Below, piece by piece: positions 57,696 through 64,000 of a stretch of 64,000 nt of DNA; positions within the stretch are counted from its first letter, which is position 1; each line of letters starts with the position of its first letter. The translations under genes and the position numbers were made by a program. Location: NCBI RefSeq assembly GCF_014196495.1, contig NZ_JACIDT010000021.1, positions 1-64,000 on the forward strand, given 5' to 3'. The DNA is from Sphingobium jiangsuense. GTDB taxonomy: Bacteria > Pseudomonadota > Alphaproteobacteria > Sphingomonadales > Sphingomonadaceae. The notes under the pieces are model-generated. The model was not told the origin of the DNA. It worked only from the letters and a program-made list of their open reading frames with translations, and ran no database searches.

Positions 57696-58208
57696 ATGGC
57701 TTTTCGTGATCTGATTCCCTGGAGCCGGCAGGAAAACCGGCTGCCCGTGCCCGTCAGCGCCGATACCGGGCGCGAAGCGGGCCATCCGCTGCTTTCGCTG
57801 CACCGCGAGGTGAACCGGCTGTTCGACGATGTGTTTCGCGGCTTCGGCATGCCGTCCCTTTCCGGCTTCGGCCGGGAAATCGGCTGGCCGCGCGTCGAGT
57901 TCGGCGAAACCGACAAGGAAATCCGCGTCACCGCCGAACTGCCCGGCCTGGACGAGAAGGATGTCGAGATCACCGTCGAGGACGATGTGCTGACGCTGCG
58001 CGGCGAAAAGCGCTCCGAAACCGAGGACAAGGACCGCGGCTATTCGGAGCGCAGCTATGGCCGGTTCGAGCGCCGCATCGCCCTGCCGCGCGGCGTCGAC
58101 CGCGACGGGGCGAAGGCGACGTTCAGCAACGGCGTGCTCACCGTCACCCTGCCCCGCACGGAGGGGCAGGACGATCGGGTCCGCCGTATCCCGATCAACG
58201 GCGGCTGA
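57696..58208 (+). CDS. Small heat-shock protein (Hsp20/alpha-crystallin), copy 2
   Basis: This 170-residue Hsp20 has LHREVNRLFDDVFRGFGMPS, the alpha-crystallin block PRVEFGETDKEIRVTAELPG to FSNGVLTVTLPR, and C-terminal RRIPING. It belongs to a different class from copy 1 (class C/HspA-like with KDVEITVEDDVLTLRGEKR). The two copies are only loosely alike, so they are a functional pair rather than a recent duplication. It lies 103 bases after copy 1. Confidence 0.93.
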   Translation: MAFRDLIPWSRQENRLPVPVSADTGREAGHPLLSLHREVNRLFDDVFRGFGMPSLSGFGREIGWPRVEFGETDKEIRVTAELPGLDEKDVEITVEDDVLTLRGEKRSETEDKDRGYSERSYGRFERRIALPRGVDRDGAKATFSNGVLTVTLPRTEGQDDRVRRIPINGG

Positions 58209-58300
58209 CCCGGCCCCGCGCGATGACCGGGGCGGCGGCAACCATCCTTCCGCCTGAACGTTCTGAAACGCAGGGGCTGCCCGACGTCGGGCGGCCCCTG

Positions 58301-59356
58301 ATGGACAGGGACATGATCGGAACGCTGACCGAGTGGCTGAGCGCGGAAAGCATCGGTGCCCCGATGTGGGCATGGCTGCTGTTCCTCGCGCTCGTGCTCG
58401 GCCTGCTGGCGCTCGACCTCGGCCTGCTGCACCGGCGCGACCGGGTGATGGGCGTGCGCGACAGCCTGCGCGCCAGCCTGCTCTACATCGTCGCCGCGCT
58501 GCTGTTCGCCGTCTGGATCTGGCGCCATTTCGGCGAGGAGGCGAGCCTGCTGTTCCTGACCGGCTATGTGATCGAAAAGAGCCTGTCGCTCGACAATATC
58601 TTTGTCATCTCGCTGATCTTCGGCTATCTCGCCATTCCGGCCGCGGTGCAGCATCGCGTGCTGTTCTGGGGCATATTGGGCGTGCTGGTCATGCGCGCGC
58701 TGCTGATCGGCGCGGGCACGGCGCTGGTCCATGAATTCGCCTGGGTGCTGCCGATCTTCGGCGTGCTGCTGATCCTCGCGGCCATCCGCATGCTGCGCCA
58801 CGACGAGGCCGCCCTGCCGGAAGGGCAGACGCGGCTGCTGGGCGTGCTGCGCCGGCACCTGCCGGTGACGGAGACGTTCCACGGCCGCGCCTTCTTCGTC
58901 CGCCTGCCCGATCCGGGCCGTCCGGGGCGGCTGAAGCTTTATGTGACGCCGCTGTTCCTCGCGCTCATCCTGGTGGAATGCGCCGATGTGCTGTTCTCGC
59001 TGGAAAGCGTGCCCGCGATCCTCGCGATCACGCAGGAGCCCTATCTGGTCTACACCTCCAACATCTTCGCCGTGCTCGGCCTGCGCGCGCTCTATTTCGC
59101 GCTGGCCGCGATGGTGGCGCGCCTCGCCTGCCTGAAGCAGACGCTGGCGCTGATCCTGATCTTCATCGGCGGCAAGATCCTCTACCAGCAGCTGCTGGGC
59201 GGCCATGTTCCCCCGCTGCTGTCGCTGTGCGTGATCCTGGCGCTGCTGGCGGGCGGCGCGCTGCTTTCGTGGCGGGTCGCGCGGCGGGAGCGGCGGCGCC
59301 CTAATCCTCCAGCGCGATGGAAACGCGCAGCCCCTCCAGCGTCTCGTCCAGAATGA
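58301..59356 (+). CDS. TerC/Alx-family integral membrane protein
   Basis: This 351-residue protein has about 8-9 transmembrane helices and the TerC signature EKSLSLDNIFVISLIF with the matching acidic ILVECADVLFSLESVPAILA in the second half. Such proteins are linked to metal (manganese, calcium) homeostasis or tellurite resistance. Possible starts are 58223, 58301 and 58313; 58301 begins closest to the family length. It follows the Hsp20 pair and may share a stress transcript. Its 3-prime end overlaps the convergent ferredoxin gene by 56 bases. Confidence 0.88.
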   Translation: MDRDMIGTLTEWLSAESIGAPMWAWLLFLALVLGLLALDLGLLHRRDRVMGVRDSLRASLLYIVAALLFAVWIWRHFGEEASLLFLTGYVIEKSLSLDNIFVISLIFGYLAIPAAVQHRVLFWGILGVLVMRALLIGAGTALVHEFAWVLPIFGVLLILAAIRMLRHDEAALPEGQTRLLGVLRRHLPVTETFHGRAFFVRLPDPGRPGRLKLYVTPLFLALILVECADVLFSLESVPAILAITQEPYLVYTSNIFAVLGLRALYFALAAMVARLACLKQTLALILIFIGGKILYQQLLGGHVPPLLSLCVILALLAGGALLSWRVARRERRRPNPPARWKRAAPPASRPE

Positions 59357-59618
59357 TCTGGCAGGACAGGCGCGACGTTGCGTCGCGGTGGGAACTGGTG
59401 TCGAGCAGGTCGTTCTCATCCTCGCTCATCGGCGGGACCCGGTCGGCGAAGGCGGGGTCGACATGCACATGGCAGGTGGCGCAGGAACAGCAGCCGCCGC
59501 ACAGCGCCAGCAATTCGTCTATGCCGCCATCGCGCAGCGCCTCCATCAGCGTGATGCCGGATGCGCCCTCGACCTGCTGTTCCGCGCCGTCGCGGGTGGT
59601 GACGATCAAGCTGGGCAA
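59301..59618 (-). CDS. [2Fe-2S] ferredoxin, adrenodoxin type
   Basis: This 105-residue protein has the cluster motif CGGCCSCATC (C-x5-C-x2-C, plus extra cysteines) near residues 40-50, and the fourth ligand in SRLSCQIIL near residue 85. The spacing fits adrenodoxin-type ferredoxins that serve cytochrome P450 or Rieske oxygenases. It may supply the Rieske oxygenase encoded at 53338, which lacks an adjacent redox partner. It lies 39 bases downstream of maiA in the same direction. Confidence 0.93.
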   Translation of the reverse strand: MPSLIVTTRDGAEQQVEGASGITLMEALRDGGIDELLALCGGCCSCATCHVHVDPAFADRVPPMSEDENDLLDTSSHRDATSRLSCQIILDETLEGLRVSIALED

Positions 59619-59657
59619 GGATATTTTCCTGAAAGGCGATGGAAAAAGGCGCGCCGG

Positions 59658-60302
59658 TCAGCCCGCCTCGAAATCGGGCTGGCGGTCGGGATGGGCGGCG
59701 GCGAAAGCGGGCAGGCGCGCGCATTCCCCCTCGATCCGCTCCAGCGCGCCATAAGGGCCGAGGTCCACGCCGAAACGGCGCGCATTGGCCAGTTGCGGCA
59801 CGAGGCAGATATCCGCCAGCGTCGGCCCGTCGCCGAAGCAGAAGCCGCCGCCATCGCCGGGCAACAGCGCCAGCAATGCGTCGAAGCCGTCCTCTATGGT
59901 CCGCCGCGCCCAGGCCGGGCCGTCCTCCTTCCGCCCGGTCAGCGCGGCGACGCGTTTCAGGACCCTGAGATTCTGCACCGGGTGGATGTCGCATGCGATC
60001 GCCTGCGCGAAGGCGCGGATGCGCGCCTGCGCCGCCGCATCGCCCGGCGTCAGCAGCGGCTCCGGGCGGGTCGCGTCGAGATAGTCGCAGATCGCCAGCG
60101 ACTGGGTGAGGACATGCCCGTCAATCTCCAGCACGGGCACCAGTCCCTGCGGGTTGAGCGCGAGGAAATCCTCACCGCGCTGGTCGCCCGCGCGCAGGTG
60201 AACAGGTCGGCTCTCATAGTCCACGCCCTTGAGATTGAGCGCGATCCGCACCCGCCATGAGGCCGAGGAGCGGAAATAGCCATGGAGGACCGGGCGCGTC
60301 AT
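59658..60302 (-). CDS. maiA: Maleylacetoacetate isomerase (zeta-class GST)
   Basis: This 214-residue zeta GST has the SSASWRVRIALNLKG active-site motif (S-S-x-x-W-R-V-R) at residues 12-26, then VPVLEIDGHVLTQSLAICDY and a helical domain with FGDGPTLADICLVPQL. It isomerises maleylacetoacetate or maleylpyruvate to the fumaryl form in tyrosine, homogentisate or gentisate breakdown. A fumarylacetoacetase-type gene lies far away at 26644, so the pair may not be linked. Divergent from the MarR gene at 60734. Confidence 0.92.
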   Translation of the reverse strand: MTRPVLHGYFRSSASWRVRIALNLKGVDYESRPVHLRAGDQRGEDFLALNPQGLVPVLEIDGHVLTQSLAICDYLDATRPEPLLTPGDAAAQARIRAFAQAIACDIHPVQNLRVLKRVAALTGRKEDGPAWARRTIEDGFDALLALLPGDGGGFCFGDGPTLADICLVPQLANARRFGVDLGPYGALERIEGECARLPAFAAAHPDRQPDFEAG

Positions 60303-60333
60303 GACGCGGGGGGGCCGGGTTCGAACATAGAGG

Positions 60334-60513
60334 TCATGCGTAAGCTTCCCTGTAGAGTTCCGGTTTTTCGTCCATCACGCGACCCGGATAGCAAAGCGCC
60401 GCCCACAGCGGATAGAGGGCGCGGCCGTTGCTGCGGGTCGTTGCTCCGTTGCTCCGTTGATCCGCCGTCATCGCCTCCTCCTTCCGCCACATCGCGTGCA
60501 AATGGTCGGTCAT
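60334..60513 (-). CDS. Small hypothetical protein
   Basis: This 59-residue product starts MTDHLHAMWRKEEAMTADQR and ends ALYPLWAALCYPGRVMDEKP plus ELYREAYA. AAAGGA lies 9 bases upstream of ATG 60513. It sits 31 bases before maiA, so the three genes form a short leftward operon with the ferredoxin gene. The tail looks conserved-protein-like but I do not recognise the family. It could also be the end of a degraded gene. Confidence 0.45.
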   Translation of the reverse strand: MTDHLHAMWRKEEAMTADQRSNGATTRSNGRALYPLWAALCYPGRVMDEKPELYREAYA

Positions 60514-60733
60514 GCGCGCGCATCCTTTGAACTCCATATCACGGGACCGCATGCTGACGACATTATCGACCTCCGGCAAGATGCCGCTCGCAGGCGACTC
60601 TCGCGGGATGCGGCGCACCCGATGTATCCGCACGGTTTCAACGAGGAGTTTCCTTCTGCGCCGGGACGCAATAAAGCAGACCTCTGACGGATCAGGCGCC
60701 CTTGAGCGGCGCGGCAGGATGGGAGGATGGTGC

Positions 60734-61273
60734 GTGGCGGGAACGAAGCGGGCGAAAGGCGCGGAGAAGGAGGGAAGCGGCAAGGCGGCAGTGGAAAAAG
60801 GCCCGTCGCTGGCGGACCTCTATCGCCGCCCCGGCTTCCTGATCCGCCGCGCGCACCAGATATCGGTGTCGCTGTTCATGGAGGAGATCGGCGATCTGGG
60901 CGTGACCACCACCCAATATGGCGCGATGGTCGTGCTCAGCAAGCGGTCGGACCTCGATCAGGCGGGGCTGGCGACTTTGGTCGGCATCGACCGCTCCACC
61001 ACGGCGCTGGTGGTGTCGAAGCTGGAGCAGTTCGGCTATCTCGTCCGACAGGACGATCCCGCCGACAAGCGCCGCAAGGTGCTGGCGCTGACCGACACCG
61101 GCCATGAGATATTGAAGCGCATCACCCCCCGCGCGCGCAAGGCGCAGAACCGCGCGCTCGAAGCGTTCGACAACAAGGAGGACGCGAAGAAGTTCATCGA
61201 GCTGCTGGAGCATTTCGTCGAAACCTTCAACAGCGAGACGCGCGCGCCGATCTATTCCCGGCGGCAGGGATAA
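60734..61273 (+). CDS. MarR-family transcriptional regulator
   Basis: This 179-residue winged-helix protein has GVTTTQYGAMVVLSKRSDLD, the recognition helix region GLATLVGIDRSTTALVVSKL, and a wing DDPADKRRKVLALTDTGHEI. A basic N-terminal tail (TKRAKGAEKEGSGKAAVEKG) precedes the fold. GTG at 60734 follows GGGAGG at good spacing; ATG 60719 is the alternative. It faces the maiA operon across a 220-base gap and likely controls it. Confidence 0.88.
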   Translation: MAGTKRAKGAEKEGSGKAAVEKGPSLADLYRRPGFLIRRAHQISVSLFMEEIGDLGVTTTQYGAMVVLSKRSDLDQAGLATLVGIDRSTTALVVSKLEQFGYLVRQDDPADKRRKVLALTDTGHEILKRITPRARKAQNRALEAFDNKEDAKKFIELLEHFVETFNSETRAPIYSRRQG

Positions 61274-61281
61274 GCCCGCCG

Positions 61282-61467
61282 TCAGTCGAGCAGCAGGTGC
61301 ATGCGCCCGGTGGCGATCGGCTTTTCGGATCGCCCTGCCAGCAGACGGCATCCGCGTTCACCACCCGCCGGCCGACGCGGCTGAGGCGCGCGCGCATGGC
61401 TGTCGACCATCAGCCCGCCGCGCAGGAATCGGCGGAGATCAACAAGAAAAGGACAGGGCTTCGACAT
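61282..61467 (-). pseudogene. PaaI-type thioesterase C-terminal remnant, frameshifted
   Basis: FLVDLRRFLRGGLMVDSHAR, then in another frame SRVGRRVVNADA, then back to LLAGRSEKPIATGRMHLLLD. Together these form the last 60 or so residues of a hotdog-fold PaaI-like thioesterase, broken by at least two frameshifts, with no N-terminal half present. It is part of the decayed zone of the right arm. Confidence 0.6.
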
Positions 61468-61560
61468 TGAAGCGAGGCGAGTGACTCGCTCAACAGCCCG
61501 AACGGTTTTCTAGGTCAGAAAATGGCTGAAAGCGGCCTCACCCAAAGCCGCCACCCCACA

Positions 61561-61642
61561 CGTCATGCCAGCGCAGGCTGGCATCTCGGGAGGCGGCGCG
61601 CCACATGGCTTGCGACCCCAGCCCGCGCTCCGGCGCGATGGC
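61561..61642 (+). repeat. Dispersed ~80-base repeat, copy 1
   Basis: An element starting CGTCATGCCAGCGCAGGCTG and continuing through AGGCGGCGCGCCACATGGCT to CGACCCCAGCCC. It is homologous over about 77 bases to an inverted copy at 63191-63267, and its first 24 bases match 55982-56006. It lies just downstream of the SRPBCC gene. Confidence 0.75.
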
Positions 61643-61647
61643 AAAAC

Positions 61648-62151
61648 CTACCGTATCTCCCCCCGCTGCATCGCTTCGGCGCGCAGCTTCAGCGCCTGCG
61701 CGGTGTCGTTGAAGGCGCGGGTGACCCAGGGGCCGCAGAAGCGCATCACATGGATGCCGTTGGGGCCGGTGAACACGTCGGTCGAGCGATAGCGGCATCG
61801 GTCCGGGCCGAGCGGCTCGATGATCTGGTCCCGCCGCGCCGGATAGGGCCATTCCTCGCTATGGGGCAGTTCCCACGACAGCAGGCGGCCCGGCTCGAAC
61901 GCGCAGACATATTCGCAATTGGGCGCGAGGCTGCCCGGATTGGCATAGTTCACCAGCCGCATATGCACCGGCGCGCCTATTTCCAGCGTCGATTGCGCCC
62001 AGACGCAGAAGGGATTCCATTCCCCGTAGCGCGGCAGGTCGGTCAATATGTCCCAGACCAGCATCGCGCCCGCTTCGATCTCGACCGGATCCGACGCCAC
62101 GAGGGTGGCGGGATCATGGAGAGCGAACGGATCGTAAGAGGTCGACGACAT
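61648..62151 (-). CDS. SRPBCC-domain protein
   Basis: This 167-residue START/Bet v1-like protein has VEIEAGAMLVWDILTDLPRY near residue 20, GEWNPFCVWAQSTLEIGAPV, and PGRLLSWELPHSEEW. The helix-grip fold binds a hydrophobic ligand and appears in aromatic cyclases and ring-modifying enzymes. AGGAG is 7 bases before ATG 62151; ATG 62157 is too close to it. Divergent from the SDR gene at 62304. The function is unknown. Confidence 0.85.
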   Translation of the reverse strand: MSSTSYDPFALHDPATLVASDPVEIEAGAMLVWDILTDLPRYGEWNPFCVWAQSTLEIGAPVHMRLVNYANPGSLAPNCEYVCAFEPGRLLSWELPHSEEWPYPARRDQIIEPLGPDRCRYRSTDVFTGPNGIHVMRFCGPWVTRAFNDTAQALKLRAEAMQRGEIR

Positions 62152-62303
62152 GGGCATTCTCCTGTCTTTTCCGGTTATAAAGGCCGATTCTGTTACGCAA
62201 AATTGAATCATATAATCATAATTTTATCATTATGCGTAGAAAATCGGTTTGATAAATCCCATTCCCCCGATATCCTCCCCCGGAACGGAACCAGGGAACG
62301 GGC

Positions 62304-63176
62304 ATGACCAAAGAAGAAGAGCTTTTCTCCGGCGGCGTCGCCGTCATCACCGGTGCGGGCGCGGGGATCGGCATGGGGCTGGCGCGGCGCTGCGGCGCGA
62401 TCGGCATGACCGTGGTCGTTACCGACATCGACGCGGCGCGCGCCGAGGCCGTCGCCGCCGATATCCGCGCGGCGGGCGGCAAGGCCGAGGCGATCCGCGT
62501 GGACGTGTCCCGGCCCGAAGCGCTCGACGTGCTGGCGCGGCAGGTGTTCGACCGGCACGGCGCGGTGCGGCTGCTCGTCAACAATGCGGGGATCGAGACG
62601 CTCGGCTATACGTGGGAAATCCCGGCCGCGCGCTGGGAGGCCACGCTCAACGTCAATATCCACGGCATCGTGCACGGCGTGCGCGCGTTCGTGCCGCACA
62701 TGCTGCGCGCCGGGCAGGAGGCGTGGATCGCCAATCTCTCCTCCATCGGCGCGTTCGGGCAGATGCCGACCCAGACCGCCTATATCATGAGCAAGCACGC
62801 GATCCAGTCGTTCAGCGAATGCCTCTATCTGGAAATGCAGGTCGCGGGCGCCCCCATTCATGTGAGCGCGGTGGTGCCGGGGATGGTCAAGACCAGCATC
62901 TTCGACCCGGAAGCGGGCCAAGGCGAGAAGGGTATGGGCGAACCGGAAAGCGCCGCGCGGCATCGCGCGACCATGGCGCATATGATGGCGGCCCATGGCA
63001 TGGACCTGGACGAAGCCTGCCGGCGCTTCCTCGCGCGGATCGCCGCCGGGGAGTTCTGGGTGGACAGCCAGCCGGAGATGACCCGCCAGTCCCTTGACGC
63101 CCGCGCCGCCTTCCTGACCGAACAGACCGCGCCCGCGCTCAACGAGACGACGCGGCAGCTGCTGGGATTGGGGTGA
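62304..63176 (+). CDS. Short-chain dehydrogenase/reductase
   Basis: This 290-residue SDR has VAVITGAGAGIGMGLARRCG, NNAGIETLGYTWEI, NLSSIGAFGQMPTQTAYIMS KH (Tyr-x3-Lys) and PGMVKTSIFDPEAG. The long C-terminus resembles SDRs acting on steroid-like or terpene alcohols. It is divergent from the SRPBCC gene. Flanking repeat copies at 61561 and 63191 in opposite orientation bracket this gene pair. Confidence 0.9.
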   Translation: MTKEEELFSGGVAVITGAGAGIGMGLARRCGAIGMTVVVTDIDAARAEAVAADIRAAGGKAEAIRVDVSRPEALDVLARQVFDRHGAVRLLVNNAGIETLGYTWEIPAARWEATLNVNIHGIVHGVRAFVPHMLRAGQEAWIANLSSIGAFGQMPTQTAYIMSKHAIQSFSECLYLEMQVAGAPIHVSAVVPGMVKTSIFDPEAGQGEKGMGEPESAARHRATMAHMMAAHGMDLDEACRRFLARIAAGEFWVDSQPEMTRQSLDARAAFLTEQTAPALNETTRQLLGLG

Positions 63177-63479
63177 AGGCTCCTCCCTTCGCCACCCCGG
63201 CGCAGGCCGGGGTCGCAGGCCATGTCGCGCACCGCCTCCTGAGAGGCCAGCCAGCGCTGGCATGACGAGATCTGGCCAAGGGCGAATATCAAGCGTTGAA
63301 GCAAATGAGTTCACGCGGAGACGCGGAGATAAATATCGCGAAACCTTGCTGCTCATGATGGCAGTTGGAGCCGAGGAGGCACGGACAGGAGAGCCTGCGG
63401 CTCGAACCCCTTCTCCGCGTGATTATTATCTGCCTGACCGGCCGCTTCCGCTTCAGGCCGCAATCCGCCAACCCACCCC
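63177..63479. other. 303-base intergenic region with repeats
   Basis: No gene is seen. It holds the inverted ~80-base repeat copy (63191-63267) and an imperfect inverted pair TCACGCGGAG (63311) / CTCCGCGTGA (63412) about 100 bases apart, typical of dispersed sphingomonad intergenic repeats. Confidence 0.65.
63191..63267 (-). repeat. Dispersed ~80-base repeat, copy 2 (inverted)
   Basis: Read on the minus strand it begins CGTCATGCCAGCGCTGGCTG and follows copy 1 closely through GGAGGCGGTGCGCGACATGG to GGCCTGCGCCGGGGTGGC, with about 12 substitutions in total. Confidence 0.75.
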
Positions 63480-64000
63480 TCACGCCACAATGGCAGGATG
63501 CGCGATGCGCGGGTCGCCCAGCATCGCGCGGTAGGATGGCGGCGCACGCCCGCCCGCCTCGGTAATGCCATAGCGCGGCGCGATTTCCGCCGAGATCAGC
63601 GTCTGGCCGTTCAGCTCCGCCAGCCCCGGATCGTCATGGATGGCGGCGAGCACCCGGCCGTTGAACTCCGGCGTTTCGGCGTCGGCCATGAACTTCTCAT
63701 ATTGCTCCGGATGCTCGGCCAGCGTCTGGCGGCTCCGCTCGGTCAGCAGCGGCCCCATCCACAGCGAGATGGCGGCGACGCCGGTGCCGCGCAGGTCCAC
63801 GCCCATGTCGGCGGCGAACTTGTCCACCCCCGCCTTCTGCGCGCCATAGGCCGGGCCGTGCATGTAGCAGACCGAGCCGAAGGACGAGGTGAACGCCAAC
63901 AGCCCGCTGCCCGCCGGAACCATCATCCGCGCCGCATGCCAGCAGGCAAGATAGTGGGAGCGCAGCCCGACATCCAATATGTCGACCAGATCGGGCGATT
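63480..64000 (-). CDS. Short-chain dehydrogenase/reductase (partial, runs off the right edge)
   Basis: The visible 173 residues are the C-terminal two thirds of an SDR: SPDLVDILDVGLRSHYLACW, FTSSFGSVCYMHGPAYGAQK (Tyr-x3-Lys), GVAAISLWMGPLLTERSRQT. The N-terminal nucleotide-binding part lies beyond base 64000 on the minus strand. It is convergent with the SDR at 62304. Confidence 0.88.
   Translation of the reverse strand, partial: SPDLVDILDVGLRSHYLACWHAARMMVPAGSGLLAFTSSFGSVCYMHGPAYGAQKAGVDKFAADMGVDLRGTGVAAISLWMGPLLTERSRQTLAEHPEQYEKFMADAETPEFNGRVLAAIHDDPGLAELNGQTLISAEIAPRYGITEAGGRAPPSYRAMLGDPRIAHPAIVA

Noticed and set aside
60299..60523. A 74-residue leftward frame overlapping the small gene before maiA
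   Set aside because: It has no good ribosome site and its low-complexity arginine-rich composition looks like an out-of-frame shadow; the alternative frame at 60334-60513 is better placed.
1..64000. CRISPR array, tRNA, rRNA, prophage or insertion sequence
   Set aside because: No spaced direct-repeat array, cloverleaf sequence, transposase, integrase or phage structural gene was recognised on either strand.

Overview
The window looks like a chromosomal stretch of a high-GC alphaproteobacterium of the order Sphingomonadales (Sphingobium, Novosphingobium or Rhizorhabdus type). The evidence is four TonB-dependent receptors, dense aromatic-catabolism genes, and short dispersed repeats of a kind common in sphingomonad genomes. 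I see no tRNA, rRNA, CRISPR array, insertion sequence or phage gene.

Left arm (1-8.9 kb): the end of etfA and an acyl-CoA ligase face a leftward cluster: an acetolactate-synthase-like enzyme, a crotonase-fold protein, E1 alpha and E1 beta of a 2-oxoacid dehydrogenase, a free-standing lipoyl-domain protein, a 111-residue protein, and an E2 catalytic domain without its own lipoyl domain. The E2 is therefore split into separate polypeptides.

Central catabolic block (8.3-43.7 kb): vicinal-oxygen-chelate (VOC) ring-cleavage dioxygenases, three acyl-CoA-dehydrogenase-fold (group D) flavin monooxygenases with one flavin reductase, an LLM-class monooxygenase, an amidohydrolase-type aromatic decarboxylase, three related NTF2-like proteins, a metallo-beta-lactamase-fold hydrolase, a nitroreductase, aldehyde and alcohol dehydrogenases, a fumarylacetoacetase-type hydrolase, reductases, an MFS transporter and three TonB receptors. 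In order, these could take an aromatic alcohol through aldehyde and acid to a decarboxylated phenol, then hydroxylation, extradiol cleavage and hydrolysis. Seven copies of the palindrome TTGCA-NN-TGCAA (three perfect, four with one mismatch) lie upstream of genes from 15.7 to 41.6 kb. One sits between a MarR repressor gene and the flavin reductase gene. I infer one MarR-controlled regulon. A TetR gene at 34.3 kb has a different operator-like sequence, repeated near 14.16 kb ahead of the first monooxygenase.

LysR block (43.9-54.5 kb): an MFS transporter, a TonB receptor plus glutathione transferase, a LysR regulator, and a Rieske oxygenase / NmrA-like / FAD-monooxygenase operon. An identical 19-base sequence with a CGATA/TATCG dyad lies at the TonB receptor-LysR junction and, inverted, upstream of the Rieske gene. 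An AT-richer Fic-domain gene sits between the two halves of this regulon.

Right arm (54.5-64 kb): a decayed zone (ribB with an internal deletion, an LLM-monooxygenase/aldehyde-dehydrogenase chimera with frameshifts, a thioesterase remnant) is interleaved with intact stress and housekeeping genes: two Hsp20 proteins, the first behind a ROSE-like RNA thermometer, a TerC-family membrane protein, a [2Fe-2S] ferredoxin, maleylacetoacetate isomerase, a MarR regulator, an SRPBCC protein and two SDR oxidoreductases. The last gene runs off the right edge.
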